Shown one piece after another: positions 45,078 to 53,317 of a stretch of DNA of 64,000 nucleotides; position 1 is the first letter of the stretch; each line of letters begins with the position of its first letter. The stretch is from contig NZ_BBJU01000004.1 of NCBI RefSeq assembly GCF_000739935.1, positions 114,390 through 178,389 of the forward strand, written 5' to 3'. A model generated the notes under the pieces. The model had not been told where the DNA came from, did not search any database, and saw only the letters and a program-made list of their open reading frames with translations. A program made the position numbers and the translations under genes. Source of the DNA: Agrobacterium rubi TR3 = NBRC 13261 (GTDB lineage Bacteria > Pseudomonadota > Alphaproteobacteria > Rhizobiales > Rhizobiaceae).

Positions 45078-45403
45078 TGGGCGCATTTCATCCGACAGGC
45101 GAAGGGCAACCTCGATACGTTGTATGCGCGGCCATCCGCCTGAAGACAGGGCTCGTCATCTGCGGGCCCCGGCATTTTGACGACATCATGGTCGGAGTCC
45201 TTACCGCTCTTTACGGAGAGTATTGGGATAAGGGAATCCCTGATGACTTGAAGGGGGCGGAGCAGGGGTTCATTGACCAGAGACGCAACTACCTGACTCG
45301 TCAGGAGGCTTGGCAGATCGCAAAGGAGATGGGCCAGCTTAGATACGATTGTGGCGGACAGGAAGCCAATGGCGGAACTCTGTATTCAGAGAACCTCTAT
45401 TAA
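45077..45403 (+). CDS. Hypothetical phage protein
   Basis: This 108-residue protein starts MGAFHPTGEGQPRYVVCAA and is predicted to be a small globular alpha/beta protein. Near its C-terminus it has EAWQIAKEMGQLRYDCGG, seen in several small phage proteins. It is the last gene of the rightward operon; a terminator follows 54 bases later. Confidence 0.6.
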   Translation: MGAFHPTGEGQPRYVVCAAIRLKTGLVICGPRHFDDIMVGVLTALYGEYWDKGIPDDLKGAEQGFIDQRRNYLTRQEAWQIAKEMGQLRYDCGGQEANGGTLYSENLY

Positions 45404-45456
45404 TCACCATGCGTAGCATCGTCAGCCCCGCACCTGTGCGTCTCATGGTAGAAATG

Positions 45457-45486
45457 AAAAACCCCAGCACGAAGCCGGGGTTTATT
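45457..45486 (+). terminator. Terminator of the rightward early operon
   Basis: AAACCCC (45459-45465) pairs with GGGGTTT (45477-45483), flanked by A and T runs, so it may act on both strands. It ends the operon that begins at 42748. Confidence 0.8.
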
Positions 45487-45559
45487 AATTGGTGAGGGTG
45501 GCTAGGGTGAACTAGCTGCTCTATCGCGGCTCCTCCCTCCACAACCTTAGCCCATGCGG

Positions 45560-45646
45560 TCAATCTGTTTGTCGTGCTGCTCTCGGGATAGACACCCTCA
45601 GTACCGCGAGTAGAAACAGCATTTTTTTGTTGATGTGATTGTTCAT
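45560..45646 (-). CDS. Possible 28-aa peptide
   Basis: MNNHINKKMLFLLAVLRVSI begins a short frame with a hydrophobic centre and basic ends. GGGAG lies nine bases ahead of the ATG. There is no other support, and it may be a chance frame. Confidence 0.3.
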   Translation of the reverse strand: MNNHINKKMLFLLAVLRVSIPRAARQTD

Positions 45647-45888
45647 GGTTATTTGCTCCCTTTGAGAATGTTGAGTAGTAGTTCGGCGATCTTTGCGATC
45701 ACTATATCTCGGAGGATGTCTATCACCAGAGGCCACACCCAGACATAGAAGCAGGGATTGGTAGGTAAGATTGTGAATAAGCTCGATGTTGCAAGTCAGT
45801 ATACAGTAAAGACGGGAAAAGTCAAGCAAAAAATCGTAAAAGCATAAATATATCAAAGATGTAAGAAAAAGTCGGTCTTGCATCTATA

Positions 45889-47511
45889 CTAGAGCAGTGG
45901 TCGCTCATTCGGGTCTTTAATCTTACCCCACCACGGCAGGATATCCGCGACATTAAGCGGAAATGCTTTGCGAACTCGTTCAACGCCACACTCGCGCGTT
46001 AACTCCGGCAGGCCATAGTCTTTGTATTTTTCGCTTACGGCATGACCCAGCACTTCTATGAAGGCATCGGTTTCAGTCTGGGCAAAAACATCGTTCAGCT
46101 CTTGGACGGACGCAAAAACAACCATCCGCATGTCCACGTCGATAATGTTCGCATCTGCCGCCGCAAGCTCTTTCGCCCGCGCGAGCGCTCCCACCCGCAA
46201 CTTGGTGGCCATTTGCATCCAGCTATCCATGGTAAGGACAATGCCGTGCGCGTCAGGTGCAACGGAGTGGGCGGTATAGATACCTCGCCTTGCATGCGAG
46301 AAGAACCGCCAAAGCTGGAAGATGCCCTTGGCCAACTGCTCGAACCCTGCCTTGGCGGCAACAGGCGGGTTTTCCGCAAACTGAGCCTCGAACGTCAGTT
46401 TGGTGGCCTTGCACTCAATGGCTATCGTGATCTGCTGACCGTCTTTTACTAGGCAATCGGGAGGGTCAACCTCCGTCGCCTTGGTCGGTCCGTAACGCAA
46501 GCCTTTAAGCGCCTGAAAGCGATGATGGTATGCCTCGACCAGATTGCGGATGTATTGTTCGAAGCGGTCGTTCGCCTCGGTCATCAACTGCTGCGGGCCT
46601 TGCTTTATATCGTAATAGAGGCCGACTGTTGCGCGGTTCATAACCAGCGGGGGCAGGGGCGCGCAATATGACGTCACTCGTCCCGTATTGCTGATCATCG
46701 ACCGCTGCCGGAGTAGGCTAGGCATGTAAGCTGTCCTGAGACCAGTACCCAATTTTCTCTGTGCATCGTCCAGCATGGACCGTGCCATTTTGCGCGCCGC
46801 AGCAATATCGATGCTATGTAGCGCCAACGTCTTATCTAGATCAGCCTGCGTGACGCCCAGAGCGCCGATGTTTGGTGGTGTGAACCACGGCCTTTCCCAA
46901 GAATATCCAAACATCGCCATGCTTAGGAACATGAATGTGGATACGGAAATCCCGTTCTGCTGCTCGAAAAATGCGCCGCAGTTGCCTTGGCCATACACAA
47001 AGGCGTATCGGTAAAGCTGCTCACTGTTATATCCGCGTTGCCAAGAGAATTGCCGCTGGCCAATCCGGTACATCTCTTCCCAGATGTCTTCCGCACCGCT
47101 CTTCATGCCGTATTCGTAGTTTTCGATGGCTCGAAGGCTGTTGATCAGAGATGTCATGGTTTCAAACTTGGTTAGGTTCGTAACCCGGTATTTGCCTTGC
47201 CTCGGTTTGTCCTTTGGTGTGGTCAGTAGGGAGGTAACTACTGTCTCCAGCTCCCATTTGTAGACCGCCCACTCCCCCACCATTTTATCCGTGATGGCTT
47301 CCTTTGGAAACGAAATGTACTTCCGCGCATGTCTCTCGTGGCCGGACTGTAATGCATGTGACGCCCAGATGAGCGTCAGGCATTCGAGATCGTTCGCACG
47401 CTCCAGCCATGTGCGGTAGTGGCCCTTGGCGATTTTGAGCTTATAGTGGTGAATACCTGTCATTCTCAAAGGATAGCAGAAGTAGTTGCCAAGATACGAG
47501 GGGTGCGCCAT
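45889..47511 (-). CDS. Unrecognised protein with PD-(D/E)XK-like motif
   Basis: This 540-residue soluble protein matches no family I know. Near residue 360 it has DPPDCLVKDGQQITIAIECKATK, which follows the D-x(n)-E-x-K pattern of PD-(D/E)XK nucleases. The first half is rich in aromatic residues and helices. It stands alone on the minus strand between the early operon and the terminase gene, a common place for cargo (moron) genes. The start at 47511 (MAHPSY) is uncertain; 47463 (MTGIHH) is an alternative. It may be a restriction- or defence-type nuclease. Confidence 0.7.
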   Translation of the reverse strand: MAHPSYLGNYFCYPLRMTGIHHYKLKIAKGHYRTWLERANDLECLTLIWASHALQSGHERHARKYISFPKEAITDKMVGEWAVYKWELETVVTSLLTTPKDKPRQGKYRVTNLTKFETMTSLINSLRAIENYEYGMKSGAEDIWEEMYRIGQRQFSWQRGYNSEQLYRYAFVYGQGNCGAFFEQQNGISVSTFMFLSMAMFGYSWERPWFTPPNIGALGVTQADLDKTLALHSIDIAAARKMARSMLDDAQRKLGTGLRTAYMPSLLRQRSMISNTGRVTSYCAPLPPLVMNRATVGLYYDIKQGPQQLMTEANDRFEQYIRNLVEAYHHRFQALKGLRYGPTKATEVDPPDCLVKDGQQITIAIECKATKLTFEAQFAENPPVAAKAGFEQLAKGIFQLWRFFSHARRGIYTAHSVAPDAHGIVLTMDSWMQMATKLRVGALARAKELAAADANIIDVDMRMVVFASVQELNDVFAQTETDAFIEVLGHAVSEKYKDYGLPELTRECGVERVRKAFPLNVADILPWWGKIKDPNERPLL

Positions 47512-47520
47512 CGTTATCCC

Positions 47521-48030
47521 GTGAGTAATGCAACCGCCGTGACCGATAATAAACGCCCCGTAGGTGGGCAGACGGTCTATACGCAGCAAAAGGCAGACTT
47601 CGTTCTACGTGAGCTTGCTGAAGGTCAGTCCCTTCGGCGCATATGCATTATGGAAGAGGCGCTGGCTTTTGAGCCTCCCTTGAAGCCCTCGACTGTTCGC
47701 CAATGGGTTTATGATGATGTAGATGGCTTCGCCGCTCGATACGCGCACGCGCGCGATCTTGGTATTGAGGCGATGGCTGACGAGATGTTCGACATCGCGG
47801 ATGATGGCCGCAACGATTACATGACTATCACCAAGGGCGACTACGAATACAACGTAGAGGATAAAGAGGTCACCAACCGCTCAAAGCTGCGCGTGGATAC
47901 CCGCAAGTGGTATCTGTCTAAGCTGGCTCCCAAGCGCTACGGCGACAAGATCGAGGTTGACGCCAAGGTGAACGGCGAACTGAAAATCGTGCGGAAATTC
48001 TACGGCGATAAGGAAAGCTCCGACACATAG
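47521..48030 (+). CDS. Phage terminase small subunit (Sf6-like)
   Basis: This 169-residue protein has the DNA-binding and oligomerisation pattern of Sf6-type small terminases: VLRELAEGQSLRRICIMEEALAFEPPLKPSTVRQWV, then YAHARDLGIEAMADEMFDIADDG and the late RKWYLSKLAPKRYGDK. It would select phage DNA for packaging. The GTG at 47521 is the likely start, facing the divergent gene. No large terminase subunit follows, so it cannot act in packaging alone. Confidence 0.85.
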   Translation: MSNATAVTDNKRPVGGQTVYTQQKADFVLRELAEGQSLRRICIMEEALAFEPPLKPSTVRQWVYDDVDGFAARYAHARDLGIEAMADEMFDIADDGRNDYMTITKGDYEYNVEDKEVTNRSKLRVDTRKWYLSKLAPKRYGDKIEVDAKVNGELKIVRKFYGDKESSDT

Positions 48031-48393
48031 AAGTCGAGCTGCCGAAGAAGACGCACTGTACCGTAAGGCTCTGAACGAACGCGGGGACCTAACCCTCATT
48101 CCCGAGAAGAAGGTCAAAGGTAACGGCACCGTCAAGCAGGTGAGCGACACCGTTTACCCCGGCGGCATGGTTATCTGTGAGCGCCTCTAAGGTCTGACAC
48201 GAATCTGGATTGGCGCGATACACGAACTGAGGCTGATAGGCATCAATATGCCCGAGACCTCTTTGAGAGCTTTGTTGGCTCGCCCGTGTATTGCGCCTTC
48301 TTTGATGAAGCCGCCGAAGCCTTCGATATCCCGCCCGAAAGTGTATCGCGGTGCCGAGAGCATGAAGATCTTCTATACGGTGGCGGCGAATAA
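48031..48393 (+). pseudogene. Deletion scar: gene fragments without start codons
   Basis: Two open stretches look like protein but lack starts. The first (to 48190) reads EEDALYRKALNERGDLTLIP and continues to GGMVICERL. The second (48181-48393) reads LDWRDTRTEADRHQYARDLF and continues to a stop after LLYGGGE. Neither has ATG, GTG or TTG in a usable place. In tailed phages this position should carry the large terminase and portal genes. I read it as the scar of one or more deletions. Confidence 0.55.
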
Positions 48394-49102
48394 CGAGAAT
48401 GCGTGGTTTGACCAAGGCACGGACACCAGCACGCAAGAGATCGCCTTCCTGAACATCCAGAACAAGGCGGGCGTGTTTGACGAGCTGATCGCCATTGATG
48501 ACTACAACGGCTTCATGGTGTTCTTCGGACGCCTGAAAACGTACCTATATCAGGGCTACGACCCCGGCGAAATCGGCGCATTTATCCCCGTAAAGACGCT
48601 GGAAATCGGCCTCGTTCACCAGAAGCTCAAGCAAAAGCTCCCGAATGACTTGGGATTTGTCTCGCCCTACGGCATGCGCTCTCTGTCGGTGCAGGTGCAG
48701 ACGGATGGGATTGAGGTTACCACCGACATCGGCAGCACATACGATGGAGAATTCTTCGCCAAGATCAGGGCGTTGATGGTAGACGATGCCGCGTACCGGA
48801 AGGCACGCAGCTTCTTTTACAAGAGCGACGGCATTTACGGCTTCAAGCTCGATGACACGGGCCTGCTCGTCTATGTCCTGACCGAGAAGGCTAAGGGCTG
48901 GACGGAATTCAACGGTCTCTTTTCCACGGCCGCCAGCTTCATTGCTTTGGGGGATGCCCGAGCCAACAGTGCGCATGTTGAAATCGAGAAATACCGCAAT
49001 CGGTTCTACGGGTGGCTCGCAGGTATTGGTGGTGGCGGTGCGGCTATCGGCGTGACGTGCGCAGATGGCATCAAGAGCCTCGCCAAAGCATTTTTAACCT
49101 AA
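48362..49102 (+). pseudogene. Truncated phage structural protein
   Basis: The 246-residue frame matches only the C-terminal half of P22 gp10-like packaged-DNA stabilisation proteins: an IAIDDYNGFMVFFGRLKTYLYQ strand pattern, SPYGMRSLSVQVQTDG, DIGSTYDGEFFAKIRALM and WTEFNGLF. About 300 N-terminal residues usual for the family are missing. The last 40 residues (FYGWLAGIGGGGAAIGV) look like a membrane segment from another gene and may mark a second fusion point near 48970. Confidence 0.6.
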
Positions 49103-49116
49103 CGGAAGACCCATAT

Positions 49117-49515
49117 GTGGAAATCAAACTGGAGCGGAAGATAACCGCAAACGGCGCTGTGATTGGCATTCTGTCGGGCCTTTCGGTGCCGATCTACACG
49201 CTGGAAGATGCGTGGCGGAACAATCAGCCGAACGTGAGCTGCATTCCTCCCGGTCGATATGAGGTTAAACCGCATGCATGGGAAACGAGCGCGCCTTTCA
49301 AATACAAGCGCGTCTGGCAGGTTCATAACGTGCGCGGCCGCTCGGCTATCCTCATCCACGCAGGCAATACGCATCAGGACACTCAGGGATGCATCTTGGT
49401 CGGATTGAGTATGCAAATCACACAATTGAAGTCGAGCGTGTCTGATAGCCGTCTCGCAGTAGAGTTGCTGCGAAAGGAGATTGGAGAGAGGCCCTTTACG
49501 CTAAATATTGCCTAA
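49117..49515 (+). CDS. DUF5675 family phage protein
   Basis: This 132-residue protein shows the DUF5675 layout: an N-terminal strand pair ending TLEDAWRNN, then CIPPGRYEVKPH, a central VWQVHNVRGRSAILIHAGNTHQDTQGCILVG with conserved His and Cys, and a short C-terminal helix. The family is found beside phage lysis genes and is thought to act on cell-wall material, without proof. The GTG at 49117 follows GGAAG. Confidence 0.85.
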   Translation: MEIKLERKITANGAVIGILSGLSVPIYTLEDAWRNNQPNVSCIPPGRYEVKPHAWETSAPFKYKRVWQVHNVRGRSAILIHAGNTHQDTQGCILVGLSMQITQLKSSVSDSRLAVELLRKEIGERPFTLNIA

Positions 49516-49580
49516 AAGACCAAAGTCGCCGTATGGTGACATCGCTTCGGTCTTTCCGTTTGTTTCTCCGAAGCGATTGC

Positions 49581-49609
49581 AGGGCAGTAAGGGGTTACTG
49601 CCCTTTTTT
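49581..49609 (+). terminator. Terminator behind the DUF5675 gene
   Basis: AGGGCAGTAA (49581-49590) pairs perfectly with TTACTGCCCT (49595-49604) and is followed by TTTTT. It separates the DUF5675 gene from the spanin-like genes. Confidence 0.9.
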
Positions 49610-49661
49610 GTTGCCGCCGATTCTGCCTCGTGATGTAGTTCTTCCAAAGAAAGACCTAATC

Positions 49662-49868
49662 ATGAAATCGAAACTATTTCTGACCGCTGCCGCCGTGTTT
49701 GTTTTCTTTGGCGCTGCTGGTCTGGCTGACCTCTTCGGCATGGCTGACGTGTCGAGTTACCTGAAAGGGCAGGGAGAGGTATTAAAGGCCGATTACCGCG
49801 CGGTGCAGACTGCCGACACTCTGATGGAAACCACGGTCATCACCAAGGAAACGCCCAAGGCTGAATAA
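49662..49868 (+). CDS. Small exported or membrane protein (68 aa)
   Basis: MKSKLFLTAAAVFVFFGAAG is a signal peptide or membrane anchor, followed by a 48-residue polar tail. It sits in the lysis block and its stop overlaps the next start by one base. A holin-accessory role is possible but not shown. Confidence 0.55.
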   Translation: MKSKLFLTAAAVFVFFGAAGLADLFGMADVSSYLKGQGEVLKADYRAVQTADTLMETTVITKETPKAE

Positions 49869-50119
49869 TGTCGTGGTCGCTCTTCCTCGGCTTCCTCAAA
49901 TCAATTTGGCCCTCGGTCGTCGGGGCCATCAAGCTCATGGCGGCTGCAAGCGTCGGTCGGAAGCTGGTAAGCGGGGAGGCGGCAAAACGTGAACTTCAAC
50001 GGATACAGGATGCAGAATCTCGCGTGGCTAGCAATAAGCGCCTTACTACCGCTGAGCGCCTGCACGACGCCCGCAAGCGCGGCTTGTATCGAGTACGCAA
50101 CCAACCGTCCGATGACTAG
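49868..50119 (+). CDS. Possible inner-membrane spanin (Rz-like)
   Basis: This 83-residue protein has an N-terminal hydrophobic segment (LFLGFLKSIWPSVVGAIKLM) and then a charged helical periplasmic part ending RKRGLYRVRNQPSDD. A lipoprotein gene begins inside it in another frame, the layout of Rz/Rz1 spanin pairs. The short length and the position of the lipoprotein gene support this, though sequence similarity to known Rz is weak. Confidence 0.5.
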   Translation: MSWSLFLGFLKSIWPSVVGAIKLMAAASVGRKLVSGEAAKRELQRIQDAESRVASNKRLTTAERLHDARKRGLYRVRNQPSDD

Positions 50120-50192
50120 CGAAGACGACACCGTGGAAACGCAGCTCTCGGTGCAAAACCTTGATGTAGCGATGGAGAACGCTTGCAACTAA
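50010..50192 (+). CDS. Possible outer-membrane spanin lipoprotein (Rz1-like)
   Basis: This 60-residue protein starts MQNLAWLAISALLPLSACTT with a clear lipobox LSAC, so it should be lipid-modified at that Cys. The mature part (RPMTSEDDTVETQLSVQNLDV) resembles small lipoproteins at the end of phage lysis cassettes. It overlaps the Rz-like gene by 110 bases in another frame. Confidence 0.6.
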   Translation: MQNLAWLAISALLPLSACTTPASAACIEYATNRPMTSEDDTVETQLSVQNLDVAMENACN

Positions 50193-50237
50193 CGTGCGCT
50201 GTGAAAGAATAGGCAACGTTTGGCTGGGGAGCAATTA

Positions 50238-50732
50238 ATGGCATGGCAATCACATATTACAAAAGCCAAAGTAGCAGGCGGAACTTGCCTAGCGATCGTT
50301 GCGGCCTTAGCGGCATTCAGTAACAACATTCACACCATTATTGCGCCTTTGTTCAGCTCGAAAAAAATTGAGCTGAAAATCAGTGGCATTATGTTTGAAC
50401 CTATCTCATTTTATGAGAGGCAAATCGCACGACGGGGTACTGCACAGATCCCGGACCAATATGGCTTGTCCTTCGTCATAAGCAAAGCTCATGGAGTAGC
50501 ATTGAAGGATTGCCACCTCGTGTTCAGTCATCCCACCCTTGACCAAACAGAAACCAACTCGTTTTTTCGTGAAAAATGGTCGTTTGACGTATCTGCGGAT
50601 GTCGAAAGCGTGCGAAAAATATCGATAGCTGCGCCTGACCGAAATTTGCCGACAATGGGGCAGCAAGGCACTTCATTTGTGTTGGAATGCACGAATAGTG
50701 TGACTGAGCCAACGCCGCTGCCCCGTACATAG
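50238..50732 (+). CDS. Hypothetical membrane-anchored protein
   Basis: This 164-residue protein has one N-terminal membrane helix (GTCLAIVAALAAFSNNIHTIIAPLF) and a beta-rich soluble domain of about 125 residues. The ATG at 50238 follows GGGGAG. Not recognised. It follows the lysis block and is closed by a terminator. It may be a cargo gene affecting the cell envelope. Confidence 0.6.
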   Translation: MAWQSHITKAKVAGGTCLAIVAALAAFSNNIHTIIAPLFSSKKIELKISGIMFEPISFYERQIARRGTAQIPDQYGLSFVISKAHGVALKDCHLVFSHPTLDQTETNSFFREKWSFDVSADVESVRKISIAAPDRNLPTMGQQGTSFVLECTNSVTEPTPLPRT

Positions 50733-50741
50733 CACTAAGAA

Positions 50742-50770
50742 ATGCCACCTGACAAAAAATCAGGTGGCAT
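50742..50770. terminator. Perfect hairpin between convergent genes
   Basis: ATGCCACCTGA (50742-50752) pairs fully with TCAGGTGGCAT (50760-50770). On the minus strand the loop carries six T, and no long T tract follows on either side. It lies between the membrane-anchored protein gene and the convergent ArdC-like gene. Confidence 0.65.
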
Positions 50771-50779
50771 GAAGTATCG

Positions 50780-51670
50780 TTATGCGGCTTCGTTTTGCCG
50801 TTGTGTTTCTGGGAACGCCTGCTTCCAAAGCCATTCGCTTGCCTGTCCGGCATAGCTCGCGGCGTTGAAAATCGCCCTGTTATCCTCCTTCAGCACCTTT
50901 AACCAGCTTTCGAGGTAGCTGGCCGACCGATACGACGCTGGAATATCCAGCCGCGCGCACAGGAAGGCTGAACCAAGCTCGGCCACCAATTCCTCGCGGG
51001 CATAGGCGGTGTCTCCGAACTTTTTGCCGAACTGGCGGTCGAGGCGGGACTTGTGTCCGCTGGCATGGATCAGCTCATGATTCAGGGTGCCCCAATAGGC
51101 TTCTTCGCTCTCGAACTGGTTGGCGTAAGGCATTACGATTTCGTCGCCGCCCGGATAGTAGGCCGCGCGATTACCACCGTTCTTCACCTTCACTCTGGTG
51201 CCAGTCACGAAGTCAGACGCCCTCGTGTAGATGACCGTTTGGCTTGGCGGGGGCTCTTGGGCGGCCAGATAATTATCTGGAACACCATCGAGCTGGGAGG
51301 TGTGGAAGACGGGGTAGCTTTTAACGATGGTCATTGGCTTGTCCTCGCCGCTCTCCTCGTCCTTTTTTGTGCCGTGCTTGGTGAAAATCACATGGGTGGC
51401 TTTCTCACCCTTTTTCACTTTGGCTCCAATGCTGTTGACCTGATTGTAGGTGCAGAACTGAAGGCTACCAAAGCCCCGATGTGACGCGGCAAGCCACAAC
51501 AACAGGATATTTCCACCGCTGTAGAGCCGTCCGGTCACAAGGTTGGACGGTATCATTCCCACGCCGTTGAGGCGTCCGTCTTTCCATGGACGTGTCCACG
51601 GTGGGGTGCCTTCCTCAAGCTGACGGATAACCTCACGAGTAACGGAGGCGTAAAGGTCGTTCACTTTCAT
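50780..51670 (-). CDS. ArdC-like antirestriction/ssDNA-binding protein
   Basis: This 296-residue protein has the ArdC N-terminal domain (VNDLYASVTREVIRQLEEGTPPWTRPW...YSGGNILLLW) and a zincin-like metallopeptidase domain with HELIHASGH (His198, Glu199, His202). ArdC proteins of conjugative plasmids bind single-stranded DNA and protect incoming DNA against restriction. Its place next to the coupling protein and relaxase fits that role. The ATG at 51670 follows GAGG. Confidence 0.9.
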   Translation of the reverse strand: MKVNDLYASVTREVIRQLEEGTPPWTRPWKDGRLNGVGMIPSNLVTGRLYSGGNILLLWLAASHRGFGSLQFCTYNQVNSIGAKVKKGEKATHVIFTKHGTKKDEESGEDKPMTIVKSYPVFHTSQLDGVPDNYLAAQEPPPSQTVIYTRASDFVTGTRVKVKNGGNRAAYYPGGDEIVMPYANQFESEEAYWGTLNHELIHASGHKSRLDRQFGKKFGDTAYAREELVAELGSAFLCARLDIPASYRSASYLESWLKVLKEDNRAIFNAASYAGQASEWLWKQAFPETQRQNEAA

Positions 51671-51775
51671 GGCTAAACCTCGCAAGAGGCCACGCAGGAT
51701 GTATCTAGCCCAAGGTATCCCGAGGGCCTGCGAAAAAGATGAAGATGTATCGGCTAGATGATAGAAGGGTAATAC

Positions 51776-53317
51776 ATGCGCGGAATCGTGACTATTATTA
51801 CTGCACCATTCGTGGTTGCTTATCAGGGCACAAGATTGCTTCTTTTAAGCGTGGCGTGGTCTGTGATGTACGCGATGCGAATGCAGAAGGGGTTTAAGAA
51901 GTGGCGGTTGAAGGTGAAACCCGCCCACGGTGATGCAGACTTTGCTTCCGAAAGCGACCTGAAGGCGGGCGGACACCTGAGATCTGATGGCTGGCTGGTG
52001 GGTGTGATCGAACGCCCAGGGCGAATCTTGACATGGCGAAAGCGTCGTCAGTGCGTATTTACTGCCAGCGAAGGGTGTGCCATCGGAATGGCCCCGCGCC
52101 GGACAGGTAAAACTCAGACAGCGATTGCCCAACTCCTCGAATTGGCCGCTCGCCCGCACAAGCCCGATGTCATCATTGTCGATCCGGCAGGGGACATCTG
52201 CGCTGGTACTGAGGAGGCTTACCAAGCTGCTGGCTACGACGTGAAAGTCATCAACTTCATCGACCCGCGCGGCAGTGAGACTTATGACGCCTTCAGCTAC
52301 CTCCGGCCGTACATGGTCTATGACTTTGACCGTCAGGTGGATCAGCTCGGGCAGCTCATCATGCCGGATGATGCGAACACGCGAGAAGCCCACTTTCAGG
52401 AGTTCGGGCGTATCCTGTTGTCGGGCACCATCGCTTATCTCATTAGGGAAAAGCAGGAAGACGCCACGCTGTATCGCGCGGTCGAGCTTCTGACGACCGA
52501 TGCTAAGGCTCGCAACGCGATGTTTACGGATATGCGCAAGTCGCCGGATGCCATCGTGCGGCAGGCTGTAAATGCCTATGACGAGGCAGGGGACAAGGAA
52601 CGAGGCAGTTTCAGCACGACGATGACCCGCAAGCTTAAGGTATGGCTGCGGCAGGGTGTGAGGACGCTCATGGCGACAGGCGAGATCGACGATCTGGGCC
52701 ACATCGTGCGCGGCTGGACGTGGGAGGAAATCTTCCGTGGGGAGGTGCCGACCGTTGTTTACATCCGGACGGGCCTCGGTACCGATGAGGGCGCGGCCGC
52801 GCGGCTGATACTCGGTAATGCTATCAACACCCGTCGCTATATGTTCAACGAAGGCGTCACCAAGTTCAATCGGGATCTGCGGATTCTGGTAGATGAAGCG
52901 GTGACCATCGGAAACTGCCAAGCCATCATCGACGCCACCAACGAATTAGGAAAAGCTGGGGTGAGGGTGATGCTCTGGTATCTCTCCACCCGCGACGTTT
53001 ACCAGACGTTTCCGAATGCCAAGACGCTGGTGAATAACTCTGACATCCTCATCTTCGGCGGCGGGAAGGAAATGGACGCCTACGAAGACTTCAGCCGGAT
53101 GATCGGTGAAAAGACCATCGAGAACCGTGGCTATTCCCAAAGCAGGCAAGGGGAGAGCCAGAGTGCGAGCGAGCAAGCACGACGGGTCATTAAAGCGGAT
53201 GAGCTCCGCCGCATGCCGTTTTACGAAATGGTCGCTGTCCTCGGGAACAACGGGGTGAAGTGCCTTAAACCCTTCACCATCGTCAATCCGACGACCGTCC
53301 TCTACGACGGGTCGTAG
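51776..53317 (+). CDS. VirD4/TraG-type coupling protein (T4CP)
   Basis: This 513-residue ATPase has two N-terminal hydrophobic segments (about residues 3-32), the Walker A GMAPRRTGKTQT near residue 107, Walker B VIIVDPAGD near 137, and a third conserved block ILVDEAVTIGN near 365. Coupling proteins carry the relaxase-DNA complex to a type IV secretion channel. No mating-pair genes are present, so a channel must come from elsewhere. The gene converges on the relaxase gene with a 16-base overlap. Confidence 0.92.
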   Translation: MRGIVTIITAPFVVAYQGTRLLLLSVAWSVMYAMRMQKGFKKWRLKVKPAHGDADFASESDLKAGGHLRSDGWLVGVIERPGRILTWRKRRQCVFTASEGCAIGMAPRRTGKTQTAIAQLLELAARPHKPDVIIVDPAGDICAGTEEAYQAAGYDVKVINFIDPRGSETYDAFSYLRPYMVYDFDRQVDQLGQLIMPDDANTREAHFQEFGRILLSGTIAYLIREKQEDATLYRAVELLTTDAKARNAMFTDMRKSPDAIVRQAVNAYDEAGDKERGSFSTTMTRKLKVWLRQGVRTLMATGEIDDLGHIVRGWTWEEIFRGEVPTVVYIRTGLGTDEGAAARLILGNAINTRRYMFNEGVTKFNRDLRILVDEAVTIGNCQAIIDATNELGKAGVRVMLWYLSTRDVYQTFPNAKTLVNNSDILIFGGGKEMDAYEDFSRMIGEKTIENRGYSQSRQGESQSASEQARRVIKADELRRMPFYEMVAVLGNNGVKCLKPFTIVNPTTVLYDGS

